12,285 nt of DNA from Ophioceras dolichostomum (GCA_003049485.1 PYST01000612.1:1-12285), one strand, 5' to 3'. Shown: positions 1 through 7,733, counted from the first letter of the stretch. Notes: generated by a model not told the origin, from the sequence alone. Made by a program: numbers and translations.

Positions 1-85
1 CGCTAGCACGTCCTATACCCCTCGGGAGGTCGGGCCTGGACAGCCCTCGGACGTTAAATAAACCATTACCATTACCATTACCATT
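1..85 (+). mobile_element. LINE-1: 3' terminus of a non-LTR retrotransposon with (ACCATT)4 tail
   Basis: Positions 1-29 match 3969-3997 of LINE-2 at 26 of 29 bases, and both elements then reach the block acgttaaata (51-60 here, 4027-4036 there) before a simple-repeat tail. The tail here is four exact ACCATT units at 62-85. An AATAAA-like string sits at 57-62. The element body lies to the left of the window. The shared block contains a small inverted repeat, CCTC-GG-GAGG, at 20-29, a possible 3'-end recognition stem for the element's own RT (inference). The tail abuts CVNH coding sequence with no spacer, so this looks like an insertion into that gene; the target-site duplication would be on the unseen left side. 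Confidence 0.8.
62..85 (+). repeat. (ACCATT)4 LINE tail
   Basis: Four perfect 6-bp units. They occupy the place where LINE-2 has a CAT-repeat tail. The repeat is in frame with the CVNH remnant that follows and would read as Thr-Ile repeats, but no ATG precedes it in that frame and a TAA at 59-61 closes it on the left. Confidence 0.9.
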
Positions 86-355
86 GCCTGTTTCTGCACA
101 TGCGGCGGACGTGACAACGAGTGGTCCAGCGCGCACCTCAATGAAAAGATCAGCAACGTCAACGGCCAGTTCCACTGGGGCCAGGACTTCCCCGGCCATC
201 AGGGCGAACATCGCACTACGTGCAACGCCTTCAGCCTCGATGGCACCGTTTACCATGGGAACTGCCAGCGCATCGACGGGTCCTGGGCCGCTACATCCAT
301 CGACCTGAACCAGCATATCAGCTGTGAGAACAGCAAACTAGCTATGGACCCTTAG
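86..355 (+). pseudogene. CVNH (cyanovirin-N homologue) gene copy 1, 5'-truncated by a LINE
   Basis: This frame encodes 89 residues up to TAG at 353-355. It begins with ACFC and contains HLNEKISNVNGQFHWG and then the second half-repeat HRTTC...GNC...SIDLNQHIS. It aligns along its whole length with residues 54-146 of the intact copy at 5121-5561. CVNH domains are two tandem half-repeats, each with a Cys pair and a pattern ending in an IDLN/NxxG-type segment; here the second repeat is complete and the first lacks its start. The missing part corresponds to about 53 residues: the signal peptide and the first Cys-containing strand. The coding sequence begins directly at the LINE-1 tail. No stop or frameshift interrupts the remainder, so the insertion is probably recent relative to point decay. 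The 5' half may lie beyond the left edge. Confidence 0.85.
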
Positions 356-373
356 AGCACAGGGAGTGCAGCG

Positions 374-452
374 CTGGAAAGGGAAAGGACCGGAAGGGAC
401 GGGAAGGGAAGACGGGGGAAGAAGGGAAGCAAGGGAGAGGGAGGTGGGGTCT
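374..452 (+). repeat. purine-rich (G/A) low-complexity tract
   Basis: About 80 bases just after CVNH copy 1 are almost entirely G and A, built from irregular GGGAAG, GGAAGG and GGGAGAGG words. It has no coding character. It could be 3'-flank low-complexity sequence or a purine tract able to form unusual DNA structure. Nothing in it suggests a gene. Confidence 0.6.
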
Positions 453-455
453 GAG

Positions 456-1374
456 TGCGAAGATGATCGGTGGCGGGCATTGCTATCTCTTACAGGCAAT
501 GGGTCAGTTGTGACTGGGACTTGGAGAAAGACGTCCTATATTGGTGCCTAGGTAGCATCTACGTTCGTAAGTCGACAAACCGAACGTATTTGTGTTCAGC
601 TGGGGGTGCCTGTTGATGGTCTTGCTCCTTGCATTACCTCTACGGTATGCGTTGAGACCAACTGGGATAATAATTACAACTTTCAAGTTCTCCCTCCTCT
701 CTCTCCAATCCCAGCAAGTTGCACGGCCTCTTTTGTGATGGGACATGACGCGAAGGGGGAGTATGTGGAAGTAACTGACAGTTCTTGCGACGTCTAGAGT
801 ATAACCGTCTCGCCTCTTCTCTTCCAGTTCTGTGTCGAACTCCTGCACCGATGATCATCAAAGCCAGCCACTATTGCTAGTCACAAAGTCAATCTATGCA
901 TACAGGTGCCCTCCCCAATGTCCATGGCCCATGCCAATTGAGCAGTTATACTTCCGTAGTCCCTGCTTCTTGCTGCATGCTGGCTTTGGTTGGTGAATAC
1001 CTAGTTATCTATTGGAAAAGAGAGAAGGGAACTATTTGAATGAATGTATTGAAGAGCCCTTGCCCTTCTTATTCTGTCTATCTACAGAGTGAATGGACGG
1101 TCTTTTATAGACCTCTAGAGTGGAGAGATGAATCACGTCGAAGGTCATAGAAGCTATTATCAAGCATCGTTCTGGAACATCATGGAAGTCCATAGAACCT
1201 TCGGGCTGTTGGTAGAATCTTCTGACATTATCTGGGTGCCTTCCGTGGCCTCGACAGCAGTTTTGTTTTCCCTGCCCCGAGATGTGAGATATCTCTCTAT
1301 CTTCTCTCGTGGATTCCAACTTAACTCTGGTCATTTCCAATCAAATCCCCTCAACCAACAACTGATCTCTCCTA
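456..1374. other. gene-free stretch between CVNH copy 1 and LINE-2
   Basis: Only short reading frames occur on either strand, and none shows a recognisable domain, signal peptide or sustained GC-third-position bias. A 63-codon frame at 606-797 contains a few cysteines but lacks an ATG at its left end and any hydrophobic leader. The frame beginning with ATG at 1128 becomes LINE RT sequence only after the element boundary near 1375, so its first part is not coding evidence. I see no tRNA, intron-bearing gene or clear promoter here. Confidence 0.55.
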
Positions 1375-1377
1375 TTA

Positions 1378-2894
1378 TTAACGTTATCGCGGCATTAATC
1401 ACTCGTCAGTCCTTCCTCAAGAGCCTGCATCCGAGCCGGCCACCACCCTTAAGCCTTCCGCGAAGTAGAGGTGGTCATGCTACGGAAGTCGAACAAAATA
1501 GACTACACCCAAGCCATGTCGTTCAGACCGATCGCTCTCTCACCCTGCCTCGGCAAGGGCCTCGAGCGGCTGATAGCCAAAAGACTCACTGGGCTGCCAG
1601 CTCCCAAGGAGTAATCACCCCTCAACATTTCGGGGCGGCCCCAAAGAGATCGGCAATCGATCTAACAGCATGCGTCGCACACGATATCGAAGGAGCCCTG
1701 GAGAACTACCAGTACGCTCTACTAGCAACCATGGACGTCAAAGGGGCGTTCGACACGGTACTCCGACGGCGCCTCCTCTAACACCTCCTCCAACAAGGCT
1801 GGCCATTAAACCTCATCAAATGGGTTGGGTCCTTCACGTCTGACAGGAAGATCACAGTCCGCCTGGAAGATGCTACGACAGAGCCCTTCCAACCGGAATG
1901 CGGACTCCCGCAAGGCTCACCTGCCTCCCCAATCCTCTTCATGCTATATATAGCGTCGGCACTAGGCCCCTCTACCCGTTTCTGCTACGCAGACGACATC
2001 GGGATTTGCACCACTGGGCCTTCCCCCGAAGCATGTGTTAAGAAGGCGGCCGAGGAGATCGAAGCGATCCTCCACTGGGGCGAGGAAAACAGCGTCACAT
2101 TTGACCCAGAGAAGAGCGAGCTAATGCATTTCTCCCGCAGGAAGAATTCCTCGACTCCGCCCATCGTTACGGGGAGGCTTACAATCGCCCAAACATCAGA
2201 CCCGGCACTCCGATAGCTTGGATCCTGGTTCGACAAAAAGCTCCGTTTCGGCCCACATGTGAAATACCGGGCAACGCAGGCTGAGAAAGTAGTCAGACAC
2301 CTCCGGAGTTTCTCTAACACCTGCCACGGCCCTCTGGCAGCCGCCCTACGATCAGCAGTAATCACTGTTATACTCCCAATCCTGTTCTACGGAGCAGAAG
2401 TCTGGTACGCGGGCCGTACCAAACCGGACCGCAGCAGGGCTCTGCGACCAATAGGCACCCGCCAGAGGCACCTCCTCCACATAACCGATAGGGTGATCAA
2501 AAGCTCCCTAAGAGCGGTCCTCCCTGTTTGGAAAACGACTCCAACCGCCGCACTTCATCGAGAGGCAGCCATCCCTCTGGCAGGAGTCCTCTTAGAGGGA
2601 ATCAGAGCCCGCTTCGCAGCCCGAATCCAAACGGTAGACCCAGGCCACCCCCTAGTCCACCGCGTACGCCGTACCCCGGCGAGACGGAACACCAGTTATG
2701 GCATTGGAGATGCGGACCACCCAGACCGCCTCCAAACGAACCTGCAACGCGCCGCCAGGCTCCTCCCGGAAGCCCAACGGCCCCTGCTCCTACTCCAGAA
2801 ACGATACCCGGCCGAACTCAAACCGTTCGTCACCAATCGAAAGAAGGCAGCAGCAAAGGCCTTTACAAAATGTGCTGAGGCGCTGCCCCCGAAC
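1378..2894 (+). pseudogene. LINE-2 reverse transcriptase domain (broken)
   Basis: Seen in sequence: FRPIALSPCLGKGLERLIAKR (frame of 1423), then QHFGA..RSAIDL, motif A TMDVKGAFD, GLPQGSPASPILFMLY, the catalytic box YADD at 1986-1997, and FDPEKSELMHFS followed by the thumb-like FYGAEVWYAGRT. These match LINE-3 motif by motif. Damage: TAA at 1450-1452; a change of frame near 1600; TAA at 1779-1781 where LINE-3 has CAG (Gln); TAG at 2214-2216 where LINE-3 has TGG (Trp). Apart from the two stops, the frame is open from 1608 to about 2930. The family copies element RNA at a nicked target; this copy cannot do so as it stands, although its YADD box is intact. Confidence 0.88.
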
Positions 2895-3300
2895 GAGGCC
2901 ATCGTGTACTCTGACGGGTCTAAGAACGGGGAAAGCAGTTGGGTACGGATACGTCATCATCAGGGACAAAACCAGCATCGGCCAAGGCCGAGGGAGACTC
3001 CCAGAACCAGCTGAGGTGTTCGACGGAGAGGCAGTCGGGGCATGGCAGGGCCTAAGGCACGCGCTCCGGCTCACTACAGCCCCTATAGTCCACGTTTGCC
3101 TGGACAACAGCTCCGTCGGCACAGCTTTAAAAGGACACCCAGCAGATAGCTCACAAGAGGCTTTCCGACTCTTCCAGGCTTCTGGAAAAAGCCGCGAGAT
3201 CCGGGTAAAGTGGGTACCCGGCAACGAGGGGCTGGCAGGAAACGAGGCGGCTGACCAACTGGCCAAGGAAGGGACTGAGCTATCCGGCCCCCCAAAAGAG
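2895..3300 (+). pseudogene. LINE-2 RNase H domain (frameshifted)
   Basis: Catalytic-type motifs appear in order: IVYSDGSKNG (Asp), then AEVFDGEAVGAWQGL (Glu), VHVCLDNSSVG (Asp), and VKWVPGNEGLAGNEAADQLAKEG, which carries the last Asp. The reading passes from the RT frame to the +1 frame at about 2928-2931, where one extra G in a GGGG run explains the shift. In the final motif the usual WVPGH histidine is Asn (AAC, 3223-3225), a change at a strongly conserved position of the type I RNase H fold. The domain would remove the RNA strand of the hybrid in LINEs that have it. The frame leaves the conserved reading again near 3310. Confidence 0.85.
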
Positions 3301-3763
3301 GCCCAATGGTCGCAGGGGTTAAAGGAATGGCCAGAAAGCTCGGGAGGAACGCCTGGAACGACTGGTTGAAGGAAGGGACCACCAATCGGTATAAGGAACT
3401 AGGGCTTACGGAGGTGCACACCTCCTGCCCCTCAGCACTCTCCCTCCCACGCCGTACCATCCACCAGCTTATCGCGGCCCGGACCGGCCACGGAGACTTT
3501 CAGTGGTACTACGAGAAGTTCGACCACGCCGAAAACCCCCCTGCTCCTGCGGGGAAGACCAAACTCCAGCGCACATGGTATATTGCCGAAAGGCACGCCA
3601 GCTCCGCACTTCCTGGCCTAAGGCCGACCCAGCTCCTGAGAGCAACCGATACGAATACTGGAAACGTTTAATCCAGAAACCAGAGCTGTTCGCGCGCTTC
3701 ACTAAAACGACCAAATTCTTCACAGAGATATGCCCGTGGAAGAAGGCGCCAATAAGCGCATAA
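3301..3763 (+). pseudogene. LINE-2 ORF2 C-terminus with CCHC zinc knuckle (frameshifted)
   Basis: After a frame change near 3310 the sequence reads ARKLGRNAWNDWLKEG...RYKELGL...IHQLIAARTGHGDFQWYYEKF, the linker that usually follows RNase H in fungal LINEs. A second shift near 3532, at an AAAACCCCC run, leads into CSCGEDQTPAHMVYC. The Cys codons are at 3542, 3548 and 3584 and the His codon is at 3572, giving a CX1CX7HX3C knuckle. Reading ends at TAA 3761-3763. This terminal knuckle is common in Tad-like elements and is thought to help template or target binding (family knowledge). Both frame changes fall at or near homopolymer runs, so decay and sequencing error are both possible. Confidence 0.82.
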
Positions 3764-4036
3764 ACCAAATAATAACCACCCACTACCCGCAAAAGGCTCA
3801 AGGACCGTTAAGCGGCTGACTTTCCGGACGCGGCACACCAGTATCGCTCGCTCCCACGACAACCAACCGCCTCCTTCTTCAAGGACAGATATAGCACTAA
3901 AACGCCCACAGCAGCCGCCACAAACGGAAGCAATGAAACGCCGAGTGCCAGCCCCGAGCTAATATAGTCGCTAGCACGTCTTATGCTCCTCGGGAGGCAG
4001 GGATCTCGGGCATATTCCGACTTCAGACGTTAAATA
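3764..4036 (+). other. LINE-2 3' UTR with conserved terminal block
   Basis: Between the ORF2 stop and the tail there are about 270 non-coding bases. The last part (3969-4036) is shared with LINE-1: a 29-base block with the small inverted repeat CCTC-GG-GAGG at 3988-3997, a variable spacer, and acgttaaata at the end. Conservation of the terminal block between copies that otherwise differ suggests it is the part the RT recognises (inference). Confidence 0.75.

Positions 4037-4090
<54 letters not shown>
4037..4090 (+). repeat. (CAT)18 microsatellite tail of LINE-2
   Basis: Eighteen perfect CAT units directly follow acgttaaata, then the sequence becomes unique at about 4092. In the matching place LINE-1 has ACCATT units, so the trinucleotide run is best read as the element's 3' tail, possibly lengthened by slippage, and not as an independent host microsatellite. 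Confidence 0.9.
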
Positions 4091-4092
<2 letters not shown>

Positions 4093-4180
4093 AGCCGTCG
4101 GCTCTCATAATCAGGGAGTTTATCGGGAGTCGTAATTCACGCAAAGGAACAACAAACCATCATTACCAACAATCATCGTC

Positions 4181-4596
4181 ATGACTCTCGCCACCAGCAT
4201 CCTTTTCAGCCTCGTCGGCTTGCTCGCGGTCATTCTCGTCCTCTCTCCCGTCCCCATCGACCCAAGCGGCTACACGAAACACTGCAAGAGCTGCACCATG
4301 CACAACGGCCACCACGGCGGCGACTCGAGCGGCCATCTGTTGGCCTGCTTCTGCAACTGCAACTGGCCTTCGGTGGCTGGTCCAGGCTGCACCTCAACGA
4401 GAAGATCGGCAACGATGACGGTCGGTTTGCCTGGGGGAGCAAGGACCATCGCGCTAGCTGCGAGGGCTACGGCCTCCGCGACGGCCACGTCTACTCGGGA
4501 CGCTGCAAAAAGAACGACAGTTCTTGGAATTCCATGGTTATCGATCTGGATGAACATGTTGGCCGTCGGAACGGGAGGTTGGAGTTCGACTTCTGA
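4181..4596 (+). pseudogene. CVNH gene copy 2, single-base frameshift
   Basis: The ATG at 4181 opens a hydrophobic leader of about 30 residues (MTLATSILFSLVGLLAVILV...), then GYTKHCKSCTMHNG and HLLACFC, matching the intact copy residue for residue in layout (first Cys at residue 35 in both). Around 4345-4375 the CVNH reading moves to another frame: GWSRLHLNEKIGNDDG is read from 4375, and the second half-repeat runs through ASC...SGRC and IDLDEHVG to TGA at 4594-4596. Compared with copy 1, the interval between the shared GCC and TGG-TCC codons is 35 instead of 36 bases, so one base is missing. The original frame continues as unrelated low-similarity sequence to 4648. No plausible intron fixes it. 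Only 90 bases separate its ATG from the LINE-2 tail, so its upstream control region was probably displaced. In a draft assembly a base-calling error is possible. Confidence 0.85.
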
Positions 4597-4904
4597 AGGG
4601 AAGCTGGCTGGTGCTGATGCCTGGTGGCTCCGAGGGGAAGGAGCATAAGCAACGGGACAGTCCAAGATAGATCAACTATATAGTAGACGGAAGACGATGA
4701 AATATCAAGATTGGCGATGCCTGCTTCCATCTCGTGCACCGGCTCTCTCAACAAATTTTGGTAAACAAGGGAGGCTTTATGGTGAAGCACCAGTCTGAGT
4801 TAGTGAATCACTCTGAATGCTCAACATCTGGGCCACTTTTGTCACGATTCTTGCCTGACCCTGGGCTAATGAATAACTTCCTCTGCCGAGTCGAAATCGT
4901 GGCC

Positions 4905-5105
4905 TCTCTTGCGGAGCAAGCGGTTTTCTCTAGCATAAATTCTCTCCCTCCAATCCTCCCTCGAACCTCATCACCCCCCGCTTCTCCGTCATCCACCATC
5001 AACAGTCTTCCTCGTCTACCTTTTCACCCGATAGACAGCTGCCCTAAACTATCACGTCCATCCCACTCACCGCGGCAAGCGCCAAATCTTCTCTCCGGAC
5101 AACAT
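4905..5105 (+). promoter_or_regulatory. pyrimidine-rich leader / core promoter region of CVNH copy 3
   Basis: The 200 bases before the CVNH copy 3 start are dominated by C and T on the coding strand (for example tctctccctccaatcctccc), with short CCATC and CATCA words close to the ATG. CT-rich stretches of this kind commonly mark the transcription start region of expressed filamentous-fungal genes. No convincing TATA box is seen. The ATG itself sits in ccagcagcaATGG, an acceptable fungal context. Exact transcription start not determinable by eye. Confidence 0.45.
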
Positions 5106-5120
5106 CATCCACCAGCAGCA

Positions 5121-5561
5121 ATGGCTCTGTCCACTACTACCCTCATCAAGCTCCTCATCGGCACCGTGGCCATCCTCGGCCTGATGTTCCCGAACGTCCA
5201 CGCGGGCGGCTACACGAAGCATTGCTACTCCTGCAACATGAACAACAGCTTCGAGCAGGACCCCAACGGCAACCTCCTCGCCTGCGAATGCATCACCGAA
5301 GACCGCAACTGGGTGAAGACCTATACTACGGCCCACCTCAACGAGAAGCTGAGAAACAAGGACGGCAACTTCGTCTGGGGCCCCGATCGGCCCGGCCACC
5401 GCGGCGGCCACCGCGAGACCTGCAAATACTACGACCTCAAGAACGGCCACATCTACAGCGCAATGTGCTGGAAGAGCGACCACGACTGGGTCGAGACCAG
5501 CATCAATCTCGACCTGCACATCAGCATGAACGACCATGCCGAGCTGGTCATGGACGACTAG
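5121..5561 (+). CDS. secreted CVNH-domain (cyanovirin-N-like) protein, copy 3, intact
   Basis: This intronless gene encodes 146 residues. Residues 1-28 (MALSTTTLIKLLIGTVAILG...VHA) form a signal peptide with a likely cut after VHA. Residues 30-146 make one CVNH domain of two half-repeats: GYTKHCYSC...LLACEC...HLNEKLRNKDGNFVWG, then HRETCKYYDLKNG...SAMC...ETSINLDLHIS. C101 and C116 are 15 residues apart, as in the second disulfide of cyanovirin-N; C35/C38 and C55/C57 surround the place of the first, with one extra Cys on each side. CVNH proteins bind mannose-type glycans; for fungal members the natural role is mostly unknown, and self or partner wall recognition or an effector-like role are possibilities. 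The frame is open upstream to 4734, but the start at 5121 is chosen because the leader begins there and because copy 2 starts at the equivalent position. The family assignment is strong; the ligand is not predicted. Confidence 0.9.
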   Translation: MALSTTTLIKLLIGTVAILGLMFPNVHAGGYTKHCYSCNMNNSFEQDPNGNLLACECITEDRNWVKTYTTAHLNEKLRNKDGNFVWGPDRPGHRGGHRETCKYYDLKNGHIYSAMCWKSDHDWVETSINLDLHISMNDHAELVMDD

Positions 5562-7119
5562 GGTGGGGCTGCAAAGAGCACACGGGGCGAGGGTAGTTGG
5601 GTGAATGGGGGAGAACTAGGCGGCGGAGGCTGCGCTTGGGGCATGGGAGGGTGCTTTCGGGTTCGCACGACGGCGACTGGCGGTGGCTATAGCTAGCGGT
5701 AGATTTGGGGTAGAAAATGGCGCGGCTATAACGCCCAGTAAAACAAGATCACGGTGATAGAGTCGAGTGGACTTAAAAGTTAGACTAGCGTTGTCATTTC
5801 TCTTTCAACAAGAGAGTCCAGCAAGGACACTCATTACGTTGTTCATTGCGTAGTTATCTATCTACCTATCTGCTATCATCTCCCTTGTCCCTCTTGGTGG
5901 TGGCGGTGGCGGCTGACCAGGTGTTGTCTGGGATGATGATCCCCGTCTTTGCCCCTCTTGAGCGACAGTAACTCCTCAGAGTCCTCACTCCTCATTCTAA
6001 AGATCGGCTAGGAGTGTGAAGGGAGCAGCATGATGGGTGATGGTGCTGATTAAGAGCGCATCAAACCTAGACGGGGTCACAATATATTAGGGAGCATTGG
6101 TGACGAGTTCCTTCACCGGTTTCGCTGGTGCCCTCACATGATGCAAAGGCTCTTCGGCTCGTCTTATCTCTGATATCCTCTTTTCCCCAACGGAGTGGCG
6201 GCGGGAGTAAATCGTCTGGACAATTAGTCCGAGCTGCATCGCGATGAGAGGCAAGCCAATCACGTCCGCAATGTTAGGATACTAATCGTAGGAAGATGGC
6301 AGGAAGGGAAGCAGATAGATCTGTACCTACATCGCCAAGATGAGTGGGTGCTTACATTGGCACCTCCCCACCTCGACATTCAGGTTCCTTCGGATGTTTG
6401 ACTCGATGCATGCATAGCACGCGGAGGGAGATCCGGAATGCGGGCAGGTGGTGTGTGCGTACTCAGCGGCACTTGTGCGTAGCATGAGATCGGATTACAT
6501 CAGATGCTTGCTAATGTCGGTAGGAGCTGATCTCCTAAACGAGCCGGAAGCTGAGGTCAAGAGGAAGCCGGTTTCCGAGTTTCGAGCGAGAGCCAGAGAC
6601 GTCACCTCGTTGGAGTTCCGGCGATTCGGCTGGCAAAAACTAAGCTAAACCACATTGATGGGAAAATCTCACTTGTCTTCATCAGGACAAATGTGAAATG
6701 ACCAGGTCGAGCTGACTGCTGGCAAGCACGCTTCTTCATACGTTGGAATAAGCTTTTCTACCCCACTTTTGCGACCTAACTTTACCTTCCTGTGCAAGGG
6801 AAGGCGCTCGTGTGTCGTCCTTTTCGGACCGGTTGGATGCGGCAGGTAGACCGGAGCGGGAAACCCCGATGAGCTTGGCTTCCTAGATCGAGCGGCACTT
6901 GACGGCTCGCACCTATGAGCTGTGGGGGCGGGCGCACCGTTGAGGAGACGTAGTAAAGGGACACGCGAATGTGCGCGCTGCACAGACCTGCGTGCTTGAT
7001 CCCTGATGCTCCAAATTGCGGGAGGTTATTTCCTGAAAGTCCAACAGACGTAAACCATGCATCCCATCCTATAGCGCCTGGCACCGGCGCTCTCCGGCAT
7101 GGACGCAACGGTCACAAAC

Positions 7120-7136
7120 GGCCACAACTTGTGGCC
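7120..7136. promoter_or_regulatory. near-perfect palindrome GGCCACAA-C-TTGTGGCC
   Basis: Two perfectly complementary 8-base arms are separated by one base. A 17-bp dyad of this quality is unlikely to be frequent by chance in 2 kb and has the form of a site for a dimeric DNA-binding protein. It lies about 700 bases upstream of the bicupin start. No specific factor is recognised; its function is inference. Confidence 0.35.
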
Positions 7137-7654
7137 TGCGATAAACATCATGACTAGCTGGGTACCTAGGTTTAGCTCCTTCTGTCACATCTTGGCTTTG
7201 ACGCAATAGAAGGTGCATCGGCGTGATACTTAGAAGATGAGTAACGGGGGTGCAGAGCGGGAATGCAGCGGCACGGCCGCCTGGCCTTGCGCCATCAAAT
7301 CGGCGGAACAACCGCCCGGATTTATGATCCGAACTCTGGAAGACGACTAAGCGGTGGCGAGCGATCAACTCATGTGCATCATACACGTCCCGAGCTATGG
7401 CCGCCGGCACTAACCTTAACGAGCTGGCATAGCGGCTACTCATATGATCACAAGGCCACGTCAGAGTGGCACCCTACCCAAGCTCGTGCTAACGGGCTGA
7501 TGAATACCCAAGTACCTATGCAGGATTGCGTCTTGCGCAGGAGTCTGTGTCATGCCATCTGATCTTCATGATGAGGATGAATGGTCAGACATGAGAGAAG
7601 GATGGAAGAGTCCGCGATAGTCGAGGGACCGGGCTCTCCGAAGGGCACCATAAA

Positions 7655-7673
7655 GAGGCCGCGAACCGGCCTC
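7655..7673. promoter_or_regulatory. GC-rich hairpin in bicupin upstream region
   Basis: The arms GAGGCCG and CGGCCTC are perfect complements around a 5-base CGAAC loop. It lies about 160 bases before the bicupin ATG. It could be a protein-binding dyad or a structured 5' leader element; nothing more specific is visible. Confidence 0.3.
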
Positions 7674-7711
7674 CTGGTCGTGCATCTTGCATCTGTTTGG
7701 ACAGCCATTGT

Positions 7712-7733
7712 ACAGTCACTGGACAGTCACTGG
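7712..7733. repeat. tandem direct repeat, 2 x ACAGTCACTGG
   Basis: Two exact adjacent 11-bp copies (7712-7722 and 7723-7733) lie about 100 bases before the bicupin start. CAGTNACTG inside each unit is itself nearly dyad-symmetric, so the pair could be a doubled regulator site (inference) or a chance duplication. Confidence 0.4.

Larger units (their letters stand above)
1375..4090 (+). mobile_element. LINE-2: 5'-truncated, degenerate Tad/I-like non-LTR retrotransposon
   Basis: The element carries, in order, an RT domain (from about 1378), an RNase H domain (about 2895-3300), a C-terminal region with a CCHC knuckle (3542-3586), a 3' UTR and a (CAT)18 tail. RT, RNase H and terminal knuckle together are typical of fungal LINEs such as Tad1-type elements. 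The 5' boundary is set where similarity to LINE-3 begins, just upstream of the segment matching its GYHP motif, and is uncertain by tens of bases; the endonuclease and ORF1 are absent, as expected after incomplete target-primed reverse transcription. Stops at 1450, 1779 and 2214 and at least four frame changes make it non-autonomous. No target-site duplication was found by eye. Confidence 0.88.

Noticed and set aside
606..797. Short frame with several cysteines, as a possible small secreted protein
   Set aside because: No ATG at its left end, no hydrophobic leader, and no similarity to the CVNH copies nearby.
1128..1374. ATG-initiated frame leading into LINE-2 RT sequence, as a possible host-LINE fusion
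   Set aside because: The first 80 or so residues have no recognisable character, the frame joins the RT reading only after another frame change, and it stops at 1781. Chance openness is enough.
1340..1440. Target-site duplication for LINE-2 matching its 3' junction (aagccgtcggct)
   Set aside because: No convincing repeat of the junction sequence was found near the 5' boundary; the boundary itself is too uncertain.
4037..4090. CAT repeat as a CRISPR-like or regulatory array
   Set aside because: It is an uninterrupted trinucleotide run without spacers, at the exact position of a LINE tail.
4345..4400. A tiny intron to explain the frame change in CVNH copy 2
   Set aside because: The only GT...AG choice nearby is about 14 bases, far below a splicable length, and neither sister copy has an intron there.
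4734..5120. In-frame upstream extension of CVNH copy 3 (would give a 275-residue protein)
   Set aside because: The extension is low-complexity, Pro/Ser-rich translation of a CT-rich leader; the signal peptide begins at 5121, exactly where copy 2 also starts.
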